Source: an uncultured Pelagibacteraceae bacterium
GTDB taxonomy: Bacteria; Pseudomonadota; Alphaproteobacteria; Pelagibacterales; Pelagibacteraceae
DNA: 60,224 nucleotides
Assembly: GCA_902573865.1 (NCBI GenBank)
Contig: CACGLI010000003.1
Location: 1 to 60,224 of the forward strand
Direction: 5' to 3'
Below the pieces are notes generated by a model that saw only the letters and a list, made by a program, of their open reading frames with translations, searched no databases and had not been told where the DNA came from. Below are positions 36,135 through 45,356 of this stretch, in pieces; position 1 is the first letter of the stretch; each line of letters opens with the position of its first letter. Made by a program: the position numbers and the translations under genes.

Positions 36135-36640
36135 AGATCTTTTGGCTTTATAAATGATATTAATTTTCCTTTAACTTTTGATAACTTTTCCCAATCATTG
36201 AAATTAAAACTTACTTCAGCAACGGCTGCAGTAGGAAATTTTCTTTTTAAATTTTCAAATTGTTCAGAGTTTTCTTTAAGACAGATTCGATTTATGAGTT
36301 CACTAATTGAAGGTTCATGATTGATTAAAAGTAAAGTTTTATAATTATCAACTGTTTGTTTTAAGATATGAATAATTTCATCCTCACTAGCATGATAAAG
36401 CGCTTTTTTTTTAATAATTTTCTTAAAACTGATTTTTTCTGACAATATATTTAATGTTTGTATTGTCCTTTTAGAGGATGAGCAATAAACTAAATCAAAT
36501 TTTAATTTCTTTTTAATAAAAAATTCACAAATTAATTTTGCTGAATTTACCCCTCTTTTATTCAATGGCCTGTCATGATCATCTAAATCTGGAAAATCCC
36601 AACTAGATTTAGCATGTCTCATCGCATATAATTTAAACAT
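36116..36640 (-). CDS. sixA: SixA-like histidine phosphatase
   Basis: 174 aa histidine-phosphatase-fold protein beginning with RHAKSSW (catalytic His), DRPLNKRG, and INHEPSI (second His). E. coli SixA removes phosphate from phosphohistidine in phosphotransfer proteins. Its 5' end lies only 22 bp from the divergent ppk gene. Confidence 0.85.
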   Translation of the reverse strand: MFKLYAMRHAKSSWDFPDLDDHDRPLNKRGVNSAKLICEFFIKKKLKFDLVYCSSSKRTIQTLNILSEKISFKKIIKKKALYHASEDEIIHILKQTVDNYKTLLLINHEPSISELINRICLKENSEQFENLKRKFPTAAVAEVSFNFNDWEKLSKVKGKLISFIKPKDLQTSKE

Positions 36641-36662
36641 ATTTTTAATTTAACATTTAAAT

Positions 36663-38789
36663 ATGTCGAAAGCATCATTTTCAGAAAACGCTAATATTAG
36701 CAATCAACTCATAAACAGAGAATTATCTTGGCTTCAGTTTAATGATCGTGTTTTAGAAGAGTCAAAAGATAAAACAAATCCTCTATTTGAAAGAGTAAAA
36801 TTTTTATCAATCGCAGGTACAAATTTAGATGAATTTTTTATGGTAAGAGTCGCTGGACTTTTTAATCAAATTAAAGATGGTTTTGACGAATTAAGCGCAG
36901 ATGGATTAACTGCAGAGGATCAATTGAATAGGGTCGTATTAAAAACTAAAGATCTATTAAAGAAGCAAAACGAAGCATTCCTAGAGTTGAAAAAAGAGCT
37001 ATCGAAAGAAAAAATTTTCATTCGAAAAATGTCAGAACTAAATAAGAAGGATCTTATGTATCTAAGAGAATATTTTCAGGAAACAATTTATCCTATAATA
37101 ACACCTACTGCCATTGACCCATCACATCCCTTTCCTTTTATACCAAATAAAGGCCAAGCAATTTTACTAAGAATGACTAGAATAAAAAAAAAAAGAGAAC
37201 TAAATGCAATTATAGTTATACCAAGAGCACTTCCAAAATTTGTATCTCTAAACAATTCTGAAACAATAAATGAATTTGTCACAATTGATGACGTAATTTG
37301 TAAATTTGCTAATGAAATATTTCCAGACCATAATATCGAGGCAAGTTTGCAGTTTAAAATAATTAGAGACAGCGAAATTGAAATAGATGATGAAGCTGCT
37401 GATCTTGTGAGATATTTTGAAAAAGCAATTAAGAAAAGAAGAAGGGGAAACGTAGTTAAACTCGAAGTACTCACTAATTCAAACAAAAAACTTTTAAATT
37501 TTATTTCAAAAAAATTTAAAATGGATGAAGATCATATTTATGAGGTTGAAGGATTAGTTGGAATACAAGATATAGATGAAATTTGTAAAAAGAAAGATCC
37601 AAAGCTGAGATTTAAAAAGTTTAATCCTAGAGAAGTTGAAAGATTGAAGGAATTTGATGATAAATTTTTTTCAGCTATAAGAAGTAAAGATTTTGTTGTA
37701 CACCACCCTTTTGAAACTTTTGATGTAGTAATTCAATTTTTAGAAGCTGCAGCAAAAGATCCCAAAGTTATCGGTATCAAACAAACTTTGTATCGAACCA
37801 CACCTGACTCTCCTATCGTAAAAGCACTAAGTAGAGCAGCAGAAAACGGAAAAGTTGTTACAGCCGTAATAGAAATAAAAGCTCGATTTGATGAGGAAGC
37901 TAATATTGAATTATCTAGGAAACTAGAGAAAGCTGGCGTTCAAATTGTTTACGGATTCGCAAAATACAAAACGCATGCAAAGGCAAGTTTAGTTTTAAGA
38001 AAAGAAGGAGCTAAAACGCGAAGCTATGTTCACTTAGGTACAGGAAACTATCATCCTATTAACGCAAAAATTTATACTGACTTATCACTGTTTAGCTCTA
38101 ATCAAGACTTGGCCAAAGATGTCGAAAAATTTTTTAATTATGTAACTGGTTATGCAAAACCAAAAAAATTGAATAAAATTTTTATGTCTCCATTAAATAG
38201 TAGGAATTTTTTTGAAGAAAAAATTGAAAATGAAATAGTAAATGCAAATAAAGGAAAACCTGCAGAAATATGGGCAAAAATGAATTCTCTTGTAGACCCT
38301 GGAATTATTAAGAAATTTTACGAAGCTTCAAACGCAGGAGTAAAAATAAATTTATCGGTAAGAGGAGTATGTTGCTTAAGACCTGGAATTAAAGGTCAAT
38401 CTGAAAATATAAAAGTAAAAAGCCTTATTGGCAGATTTTTAGAACACTCAAGAATTTATTGTTTTGCAAATGGTAGTTCTATGCCCTCTCGAGAGAATCA
38501 GGTATATATTTCATCTGCAGATTTAATGCCTAGAAATTTAGATAGAAGAATTGAAATTATAATTCCGATAGAAAACAATACTGTACATGAGCAAATTTTA
38601 GATCAAATTATGTTAGCCAACTTTAAAGATAAATCGGAAACATGGTATTTAGATAGCATAGGAAACTATCATAAAGAAAAAGAAAAAGGCTTTTCCGCAC
38701 ATTCCTATTTCATGAAGAATCCAAGTTTATCAGGTCGCGGTAAGTCAATTTTAAGAGCTAAACCTCAAAATTTGAGATTAATAAAATGA
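36663..38789 (+). CDS. ppk1: Polyphosphate kinase
   Basis: 708 aa, standard four-domain PPK1. N domain with LSWLQFNDRVLEEA-type start (ELSWLQFNDRVLEE), head domain, then two phospholipase-D-like C domains: YKTHAKASLV with the autophosphorylated His and RFLEHSRIY with the second catalytic His. Reversibly makes polyphosphate from ATP. Overlaps ppx by 4 nt. Confidence 0.95.
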   Translation: MSKASFSENANISNQLINRELSWLQFNDRVLEESKDKTNPLFERVKFLSIAGTNLDEFFMVRVAGLFNQIKDGFDELSADGLTAEDQLNRVVLKTKDLLKKQNEAFLELKKELSKEKIFIRKMSELNKKDLMYLREYFQETIYPIITPTAIDPSHPFPFIPNKGQAILLRMTRIKKKRELNAIIVIPRALPKFVSLNNSETINEFVTIDDVICKFANEIFPDHNIEASLQFKIIRDSEIEIDDEAADLVRYFEKAIKKRRRGNVVKLEVLTNSNKKLLNFISKKFKMDEDHIYEVEGLVGIQDIDEICKKKDPKLRFKKFNPREVERLKEFDDKFFSAIRSKDFVVHHPFETFDVVIQFLEAAAKDPKVIGIKQTLYRTTPDSPIVKALSRAAENGKVVTAVIEIKARFDEEANIELSRKLEKAGVQIVYGFAKYKTHAKASLVLRKEGAKTRSYVHLGTGNYHPINAKIYTDLSLFSSNQDLAKDVEKFFNYVTGYAKPKKLNKIFMSPLNSRNFFEEKIENEIVNANKGKPAEIWAKMNSLVDPGIIKKFYEASNAGVKINLSVRGVCCLRPGIKGQSENIKVKSLIGRFLEHSRIYCFANGSSMPSRENQVYISSADLMPRNLDRRIEIIIPIENNTVHEQILDQIMLANFKDKSETWYLDSIGNYHKEKEKGFSAHSYFMKNPSLSGRGKSILRAKPQNLRLIK

Positions 38790-40291
38790 AACCAGAATTA
38801 AAAAATCTTTTTAAATTTCAGTCTAATAAAAAGTCTAAGCAAGCCATAATAGATCTTGGATCAAATTCAGTAAGAATGCTCATATACGATAATTTTAAAA
38901 TTTCTCCAATACCAGTCTTTAATGAAAAAGCAGTTTGCAAACTTGGAAAAAATTTAGATAAATCTAAAAAACTAAATCCCAATGGAATTAAAGGTTCTTT
39001 AAAAGTTCTAAATAGATTTAAAGAAATTTTAGATATTTCAGACGTTCAAGATTTAGAAATTATTGCAACAGCAGCTTTTAGAGAGGCCACTGATGCAAGT
39101 GAATTTTTAAGAGAAATTAAAAAAATATTTAATAAAAAACCACTAGTATTATCTGGCGAGGAAGAAGCAAGAACATCAGCAAATGGTGTAATGGTAGGAT
39201 TTGATGAAGTAGATGGATTAGTTGCAGATTTAGGAGGCGGAAGTTTAGAACTTGCCAGAGTTTCTAAAAATCAAATTTTTGAAACAACCTCTTTACCTCT
39301 TGGAGTATTAAGACTTGAAAATAATCCTATTATAAAAAAAAGAAATTTGGGAAAATATGTTAGAAAACTTTTAAGAGAAGAAAAATGGCTTTCTAAAAAG
39401 AAATTTAAAAATATTTATTTGGTAGGAGGGACTTGGAGATCATTATTTAAATATCATCTCTTTAAAGAAAAACACCCATTACATATTTTGCATCAATATA
39501 AACTCTCAAAAGATGTAGCAGTTAAATACTTAAACAGAATTTCAAAATTTAATAAATCATCTTTGAAATCAATGGAATATATTACTAAATCTAGAACTCC
39601 CTATTTACCTTTTAGCTCTATAATACTTAACGAAATAATTGAAGCAGCAAGCCCCTCAAAAGTTATTTGCTCAATCAGTGGACTGAGAGAGGGGCATATG
39701 GATACAATTATAAACCAAGGAATGAGCGAGGATGAAATTTTCAAATTAAAAACTGATGGTATATCTTTTAAAAAAGGGGACTATGGAAAGAGTTTTGAGA
39801 AATATTTTAATTTTATTTCACCATTATTTGAAGACAACGAATATTTTAATCGAAGATTACTAACCTTGGCTTGCATCTTAAGTAAAATGGATTGGGGCCT
39901 AGGAGCTTTTCAAAAAGCAGAATTAGTTTTTATGGAAGTGTTAAATACTCCATTACTAAAACTAGAACATAGAGATAGAGTAAAAGTTGCATCAGCAAGT
40001 TTTTGGAGACATTGTGGCTTAAAATATAATCCGAATTATCAGTTTTTATCCTTATTAAATAACAACGAAATTTTATCCTCAAAGCAAGTGGGATCTGCTT
40101 TAAGATTAGCAGAGTCACTCACTAGCATGTCTTCTTTGTTGTTAGATGAATTTAAAATTTATAAAAGAAATAAGACTATTTTTTTGAAAATACCTAGCAA
40201 TCATAGCGATATTGTCTCAAAACAAGTAACTAAAAGACTTAAAAACCTGGCAAGAGAGATGAATGTCGACTCCAATATCATTTATTCTTGA
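38786..40291 (+). CDS. ppx: Exopolyphosphatase / pppGpp phosphohydrolase
   Basis: 501 aa. N-terminal ASKHA fold: IIDLGSNSVRMLIYD (phosphate-1), GEEEARTSANGV, VADLGGGSLELARV (phosphate-2). A C-terminal helical HD-like domain (~310-501) follows. Degrades polyphosphate from the end or the 5' phosphate of pppGpp. Coupled to ppk1. Confidence 0.9.
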   Translation: MKPELKNLFKFQSNKKSKQAIIDLGSNSVRMLIYDNFKISPIPVFNEKAVCKLGKNLDKSKKLNPNGIKGSLKVLNRFKEILDISDVQDLEIIATAAFREATDASEFLREIKKIFNKKPLVLSGEEEARTSANGVMVGFDEVDGLVADLGGGSLELARVSKNQIFETTSLPLGVLRLENNPIIKKRNLGKYVRKLLREEKWLSKKKFKNIYLVGGTWRSLFKYHLFKEKHPLHILHQYKLSKDVAVKYLNRISKFNKSSLKSMEYITKSRTPYLPFSSIILNEIIEAASPSKVICSISGLREGHMDTIINQGMSEDEIFKLKTDGISFKKGDYGKSFEKYFNFISPLFEDNEYFNRRLLTLACILSKMDWGLGAFQKAELVFMEVLNTPLLKLEHRDRVKVASASFWRHCGLKYNPNYQFLSLLNNNEILSSKQVGSALRLAESLTSMSSLLLDEFKIYKRNKTIFLKIPSNHSDIVSKQVTKRLKNLAREMNVDSNIIYS

Positions 40292-40390
40292 AAATTAATA
40301 AATCTTTAACTTAATTTAAATATTTTTTAAGCATTTATATATTATTAACTGATTATCAGTCTCCCAACTGTGTTATTAATTAATTAATTA

Positions 40391-40417
40391 GCCCAAGGTA
40401 TCAATATTTCCTTGGGC
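40391..40417 (-). terminator. Terminator of the arsC-aquaporin operon
   Basis: GCCCAAGG (40391-40398) and CCTTGGGC (40410-40417) form an 8-bp stem with an 11-nt loop. On the minus strand it is followed by TAATTAATTAATTAA, so it probably ends the aquaporin transcript; it may also end ppx. Confidence 0.6.
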
Positions 40418-40427
40418 TGCCCTCCAA

Positions 40428-41075
40428 TTACAAAATAATTTTTCTGATTAAATAGACAGCCAATATTCCACCAAGCATCTCAGCAATGATATAGCTAGGA
40501 GTATTTAAGTAATTAATTCCAGTAAATGTGTCTGTAAAAGTTCTTGCGATTGCTACCGCTGGATTTGCAAAAGAAGTTGAAGAGGTAAACCAATACCCTG
40601 CTGTTATAAAAGTAGCTACTGATGAAGCGACCGCAAGTTTGCCGCTCTTTAAAGATCCAAATATCACAAAAATTAATCCAAAAGTTGCAATGATCTCAGC
40701 TGTAAAAATATTTATTCCAGGTCTAATCTTCTGTGAAATCTGCAACAAAGGAAGATCAAACATAAAATTTGCTAACATTACCCCTAACATGCAACCTAAA
40801 ATTTGAGCAGAGATATAAGTGATAATTAAATTTTTTTTAATCTTGTTGGTAAAATACATTGCTAAAGTAACGACAGGATTGAAATGTGCGCCGGAGATAT
40901 CACCGATTGAAGTAATCAGAACAAATAATCCTGCACCTGTAGCTAAAGTATTCGCTATTAACATTACAGCGATATCATCAGTTAGATTTTGAGCCATAAT
41001 ACCTGAACCAACAATAATCATGACTAAAAAACAACTTCCTATAAATTCACCAATAAATATCTTTTTACTTTTCAT
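40428..41075 (-). CDS. aqpS: Aquaglyceroporin, probable arsenite channel (AqpS-like)
   Basis: 215 aa MIP-family channel with six TM segments and two half-helix loops: GAHFNPVVT (first NPA box as NPV) and FANPAVAIAR (second). Directly downstream of arsC with an 11-nt overlap. In rhizobia an AqpS channel beside arsC lets arsenite flow out after arsenate reduction, and no arsB or acr3 is seen here, so the same two-step route is likely. Confidence 0.83.
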   Translation of the reverse strand: MKSKKIFIGEFIGSCFLVMIIVGSGIMAQNLTDDIAVMLIANTLATGAGLFVLITSIGDISGAHFNPVVTLAMYFTNKIKKNLIITYISAQILGCMLGVMLANFMFDLPLLQISQKIRPGINIFTAEIIATFGLIFVIFGSLKSGKLAVASSVATFITAGYWFTSSTSFANPAVAIARTFTDTFTGINYLNTPSYIIAEMLGGILAVYLIRKIIL

Positions 41076-41508
41076 TTTTTACCCAATGTTTAATTTTTTC
41101 ATTAATTATATTATAAGTTTCTTCAGCTATTAAATTTATTTTATCTTTATTTTTAGTTTTTTTAATTTTTTCAACAGGGTCCGCGATGTCCCAGTGCGTA
41201 ATGGTCTTTTTTTTGGGCCATACAGGACAAACTTCTTTATTAGCGTTATTACAAACTGTAATCACGTAATCAATATCAATATCATTTTTTAAAAATTCAT
41301 CAAAATTTTTCGAATAATACGTGGCTAAATTAAATTTTTTTCCTTCAAGATACTCTTTAATGTAGGGATTGATTTTCCCTGAAGGATTACTTCCAGCGCT
41401 AAATGCGATGAATTGATTTCGGAAATTATTGTTTACAATACTTTCCGCTATTATGCTTCTCGCAGAGTTTCCAGTACAAACAAATAATATTGTTTTTATT
41501 TTCCTCAT
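41065..41508 (-). CDS. arsC: Arsenate reductase (LMW phosphotyrosine phosphatase fold)
   Basis: 147 aa. P-loop CTGNSARS with catalytic Cys11, and Asp110 in DP. Cys86 and Cys94, 8 residues apart, correspond to the relay pair of thioredoxin-coupled ArsC and distinguish it from plain phosphatases. Reduces arsenate to arsenite. Operon: 77-aa-type membrane protein, arsC, aqpS, behind a candidate Pho box. Confidence 0.87.
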   Translation of the reverse strand: MRKIKTILFVCTGNSARSIIAESIVNNNFRNQFIAFSAGSNPSGKINPYIKEYLEGKKFNLATYYSKNFDEFLKNDIDIDYVITVCNNANKEVCPVWPKKKTITHWDIADPVEKIKKTKNKDKINLIAEETYNIINEKIKHWVKNEK

Positions 41509-41534
41509 AAAAAATGTATTGAAGTGTCCCGAAC

Positions 41535-41762
41535 TTACGGAACCAAAATTTGATAAAAACCAATAATAAATAATGGAATCTGTAACCCAAAATTGGTTAA
41601 TATTGCTTTATCCTTAGAAATAAAACCTGCAATAGTCCAACCAACAACTCCCGCTCCATGAAACATTATATTTACTGGATACATATTCAAATTTGTTAAT
41701 AAAATACCTGTAAGAACTAAAAAAGTACTTAACCATTTAAGGTATTTTTTAATAAACTTCAT
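41535..41762 (-). CDS. Small membrane protein heading the arsC operon
   Basis: 75 aa from the ATG at 41762 (a TTG two codons upstream is possible). Two or three hydrophobic helices with LLTNLNMYPVNIMFHGAG in the middle, a pattern I associate with small conserved alphaproteobacterial membrane proteins of unknown role. The candidate -10 is only ~6 nt upstream, so the mRNA may be leaderless. Confidence 0.65.
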   Translation of the reverse strand: MKFIKKYLKWLSTFLVLTGILLTNLNMYPVNIMFHGAGVVGWTIAGFISKDKAILTNFGLQIPLFIIGFYQILVP

Positions 41763-41767
41763 AATCA

Positions 41768-41800
41768 ATTATATGATTGTAATGTTAAAGTTTTGTTAAC
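41768..41800 (-). promoter_or_regulatory. Candidate Pho box plus -10 of the arsC operon
   Basis: On the minus strand GTTAACA (41800-41794) and TTTAACA (41789-41783) are 11 bp apart. Nine nt later comes a perfect TATAAT (41773-41768). Repeat, spacing and -10 position match a PhoB-activated promoter without a -35. The first repeat overlaps the gcrA stop codon. Confidence 0.6.
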
Positions 41801-42296
41801 CAGACGAGGCTTTAACTTTTTTCTCGATAAATTCTGTTATGCTATCCTCTTTATCCAAAACATCCTCTTTTTGTCCTTTAGGTTGAAATGCATACAAAAC
41901 ATGTAATTTACAATAAGGGAAATCTTGTTCTGGTTTTCTGCCGCAAAAATAAAAATTATCCTCATCCGGATGGCCTATTGGCCACTTACAAGTAGTCTCA
42001 GTTAATTCTTCCAAAGATTTTGGGTTCTCTGGCTCAAAATTTTTATCAAGTAATATGGACTGGAATTTCTGCTTCCTAGTCATATGTTGCATAGGTTTTT
42101 TTGAGGATTTGTAGTTGTTGTTTTGATTTGATGATGATTTTTTTGAAGGGGCTCTAGCTTCAAGATTTAATCTGTGAGCTTTACCGATAACTGCGTTACG
42201 AGTAGTTCCTCCAAGTTTCTCGGCTATCTGGCTTGCAGTAAACCCTTTACCCCATAGCTCTTTTAATTTTTCAACCTTTTCAGCGTCCCAACTCAT
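41796..42296 (-). CDS. gcrA: Cell-cycle regulator GcrA
   Basis: 166 aa. N-terminal helix-turn-helix (MSWDAEKVEKLKELW, GFTASQIAEKLGG, TRNAVIGKAHRLNL) is diagnostic of GcrA. A Lys/Asn/Ser linker follows, then a Cys-containing C-terminal domain (TCKWPIGHP...FCGRK...YCKLH). GcrA binds sigma-70 and activates promoters with CcrM-methylated GANTC sites in alphaproteobacteria. Confidence 0.92.
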   Translation of the reverse strand: MSWDAEKVEKLKELWGKGFTASQIAEKLGGTTRNAVIGKAHRLNLEARAPSKKSSSNQNNNYKSSKKPMQHMTRKQKFQSILLDKNFEPENPKSLEELTETTCKWPIGHPDEDNFYFCGRKPEQDFPYCKLHVLYAFQPKGQKEDVLDKEDSITEFIEKKVKASSG

Positions 42297-42450
42297 ATAT
42301 GTTACAACTTACACTATATTTAGTTTATATTTAGTGTTATTATCATTATGTAGTATTTTGCATACATCATTCAAACATAAAAAATTGTTGTTCTGAGGGT
42401 AACTTAAGTTTTGCACAGTTTTTTTTAAATTAGGGTTTATAAGTCTATCG

Positions 42451-43263
42451 ATGGTTGAAATTAATACGAAATATAAAATTGGTACTAGAAGATTTGGTTA
42501 CATTAACTGGATTGGAACTTATACTTTATATAAAAAAGAGGTATTAAGATTTTTAATAGTTTGGATTCAAACAATTTTTTCACCACTTGTATCTTCACTT
42601 CTTTTTTTAATGGTTTTATCTTTAGCTCTTGGATCCACAAGAGAGGATGTGTTGGGAGTTCCATTTATAACATTTTTAGCCCCTGGCTTAATTGCAATGC
42701 AAGTGATCCAACAATCTTTCTCACACTCATCTTCCTCTTTTATGATAAGCAAAATACAGGGAAATATAGTTGATATTTTGTATGCACCTTTGTCTGCTAT
42801 CGAGGTAACTTTGGCTATATCGCTAGCTGCTGTTACTAGAAGTGTGATGATTGCGGTGATATCAATTTTTGTTTTTTATTTAATAATTGATTTTGAAATT
42901 CAGAACTATCTAATGTTAATTATTTTCACTTTTCTAGCTTCATTTATATTAGGAAATATTGGGATAATAGCTGGCCTATGGGCAGAAAAATTTGATCATA
43001 TGGCCACTGTTACTAATTTTGTTATAATTCCTCTCTCTTTTTTATCTGGAACATTTTATAGTATAGAAAGATTACCAGATTTTTTACAAAAAATAAGTTT
43101 GGCCAATCCATTTTTTTATATGATAGATGGTTTCAGGTTTGCATTCATTGGCCAGTCTGATGGTTCTATTATGTTTGGTATATTATATTTATCAATTATA
43201 AGTTTTCTAAGCTGGTTACTTGCTTATTATTTGTTTAAAATAGGTTATAAAATAAAGTCTTAA
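42451..43263 (+). CDS. ABC-2 type transporter permease
   Basis: 270 aa with six TM segments and the ABC-2 signature near the C-terminal half (IIPLSFLSGTFYSIERLPDF, NPFFYMIDGFRFAFIG), like the YadH/NodJ group. No ATPase gene is adjacent, so the partner must lie elsewhere. The 154-bp gap to divergent gcrA probably holds both promoters. It ends 2 nt before argD. Confidence 0.85.
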   Translation: MVEINTKYKIGTRRFGYINWIGTYTLYKKEVLRFLIVWIQTIFSPLVSSLLFLMVLSLALGSTREDVLGVPFITFLAPGLIAMQVIQQSFSHSSSSFMISKIQGNIVDILYAPLSAIEVTLAISLAAVTRSVMIAVISIFVFYLIIDFEIQNYLMLIIFTFLASFILGNIGIIAGLWAEKFDHMATVTNFVIIPLSFLSGTFYSIERLPDFLQKISLANPFFYMIDGFRFAFIGQSDGSIMFGILYLSIISFLSWLLAYYLFKIGYKIKS

Positions 43264-43265
43264 AA

Positions 43266-44429
43266 ATGAGTAAAATTTTAAATACTTATAATAGAAAAAA
43301 AATTGCGTTTAAAAAAGGCAAAGGTAGTTTTTTATACTCAACAAATGGTAAGAAATATTTAGACTTTGTTCAAGGCATTGCTGTCAATTGTCTGGGTCAT
43401 GCTAATGATTATTTGATTAAGTCAATTAATAATCAATCAAAAAAGTTATGGCATGTTTCTAATGTTTTTACTATTCCAGAACAAGAAAAGTTGGCAAAAA
43501 GGCTTACTCAAAAAACATTTGCAGATTATGTAACTTTTCAAAATTCTGGTGCTGAGGCAACTGAGGCAGCTATAAAATTTGCTAGAAGATATTTTTATTC
43601 AAAAGGTCAACCAAGAAAAAATAGAGTGCTTTGCATTAATAATAGTTTTCACGGAAGAACTATCGCAGCTATTTTTGCTAGTAATAGTAAAAAAGCAACT
43701 GAAGGCTTCAAACCTAAGGTAGACGGTTTTGATCATTTTAATTTCGGTGATCACAAAGGTTTAGAAAAAGCGATAACTAGTAGAACAGCAGCTATCATGG
43801 TTGAGACGATAATGGGAGAGGGTGGCATTAAAGTTATTCCAGATTTTTGTCTCCAGGGTCTTAGAAAACTATGTAACAAGAAAAAAATTTTATTAATTCT
43901 TGATGAGGTACAATGCGGTATTGGAAGAAGTGGTAAATTCTTTGCATTCGAATATGCAAAAATTAAACCTGATATTGTCCCAATAGCAAAAGGGATTGGC
44001 GGTGGTTTTCCAATAGGTGCAGTTTTGGTTAATAAAAAAGTTGCTTCAGGCATGAAGCCTGGAACCCATGGATCCACATTTGGCGGAAATCCTTTAGCAA
44101 TGAGCGCTGGTAATGCAGTGATGGATGTAATGTTTAAAAAAGGTTTCTTAAATAATGTTAGCAAAAATGGAAAATATTTCATAAGTCAACTTGATAAAAT
44201 TAAAAATAAATATCCCAAAGTTATTAAAGAAGTTAGAGGAAAAGGACTACTTATTGGACTTTGTCTTCATGTAAATCAAGCTAGATTTATTCAAAAACTT
44301 TTAGATAATAATTTGTTGACAGTGAGAGCTGCTGAAAATGTTGTCAGACTTTTGCCTCCTTTAAATGTAACAAAGACCGAGATAAACTTATGTTTAAAAA
44401 TAATAGAGAAAGTTTGCAAAAGATTTTAA
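43266..44429 (+). CDS. argD: Acetylornithine aminotransferase
   Basis: 387 aa class-III PLP aminotransferase. FQNSGAEATEAAIK (phosphate loop), SFHGRTIAA, LDEVQCGIGRSG (PLP Asp), IAKGIGGGFPIGA (Schiff-base Lys), GTHGSTFGGNPLA. Arginine biosynthesis, and possibly DapC activity for lysine. argF begins directly after. Confidence 0.92.
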   Translation: MSKILNTYNRKKIAFKKGKGSFLYSTNGKKYLDFVQGIAVNCLGHANDYLIKSINNQSKKLWHVSNVFTIPEQEKLAKRLTQKTFADYVTFQNSGAEATEAAIKFARRYFYSKGQPRKNRVLCINNSFHGRTIAAIFASNSKKATEGFKPKVDGFDHFNFGDHKGLEKAITSRTAAIMVETIMGEGGIKVIPDFCLQGLRKLCNKKKILLILDEVQCGIGRSGKFFAFEYAKIKPDIVPIAKGIGGGFPIGAVLVNKKVASGMKPGTHGSTFGGNPLAMSAGNAVMDVMFKKGFLNNVSKNGKYFISQLDKIKNKYPKVIKEVRGKGLLIGLCLHVNQARFIQKLLDNNLLTVRAAENVVRLLPPLNVTKTEINLCLKIIEKVCKRF

Positions 44430-45356
44430 ATGAAAAACTTTATAAATATTTCTGACTGTAGTTCAGTAGAGCTTAGAGCAATCATTGAGGAAGCAAAGAA
44501 GAGAAAACAAAATAGATCTGGGTTAAATAAATCTGCTCCTGACAATGATAAGCCCTTTGAGGGTAAATCGATGGCAATGATTTTTGAGAAACCTTCTACT
44601 AGAACAAGAATGTCATTTGACATTGCTGTAAAGCAATTAGGCGGATCATCAATTATTTTAAATCCAGATGGAATACATTACGGTAAGGGAGATGAGACTT
44701 TAAAAGATACAGCAAAAGTTTTATCTGAATATGTTGATATCGTTATGTTGAGAACCTCATCTCATAAAAACTTAGAGGAGTTTGGGAAACATTTGGATAT
44801 CCCAGTTATCAATGGCCTTTCAAATGTAAGTCATCCTTGTCAAATTATGTCTGACATTCTTACTTATGAAGAAAGCAATGGTTCTATTGAGGGTAAAATT
44901 GTTTCTTGGATTGGAGATGGCAATAATAATATGTCAAATTCCTTAATAGAAGCCGCAGGTAAATTCAATTTTCAACTCAAAATTGGTTGTCCAAAAAAAT
45001 ATGCTCCAAATAAAACGATACTTAATTGGTCAAAAAAAAATAAAGTTAATCTAATCGTAACAAACAAGCCCTATGAAGCCATTAAAGACTCGGACTGTGT
45101 TATGACTGATAAGTGGATATCTATGAATGATAAAGTAAATAAAAAAGTTAAGAAGAAGATTTTAAAGCCTTATCAGGTAAACAAAAAATTAATGAGTGCA
45201 GCTAAATCTGATGCCATCTTTATGCATTGTTTGCCTGTAGGTAGAGGTGAAGAAGTTACAGATGATGTAATAGACGGTAAACAATCAGTTGTATGGAGAC
45301 AAGCTTTAAATAGAGTTCACGCTCAAAAAAGTATTATCAAATGGTGCCTCGATTAA
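44430..45356 (+). CDS. argF: Ornithine carbamoyltransferase
   Basis: 308 aa. Carbamoyl-phosphate motif FEKPSTRTRMSFD (STRTR), HPCQIMSD, and the ornithine-binding FMHCLPVGRGEEV (HCLP). Forms citrulline. Coupled to argD. Confidence 0.95.
   Translation: MKNFINISDCSSVELRAIIEEAKKRKQNRSGLNKSAPDNDKPFEGKSMAMIFEKPSTRTRMSFDIAVKQLGGSSIILNPDGIHYGKGDETLKDTAKVLSEYVDIVMLRTSSHKNLEEFGKHLDIPVINGLSNVSHPCQIMSDILTYEESNGSIEGKIVSWIGDGNNNMSNSLIEAAGKFNFQLKIGCPKKYAPNKTILNWSKKNKVNLIVTNKPYEAIKDSDCVMTDKWISMNDKVNKKVKKKILKPYQVNKKLMSAAKSDAIFMHCLPVGRGEEVTDDVIDGKQSVVWRQALNRVHAQKSIIKWCLD

Noticed and set aside
36641-36662. A single TTTAACA between sixA and ppk1, as a possible Pho half-site.
   Set aside because: No second half-site at 11 bp on either side; one heptamer is expected by chance in this composition.
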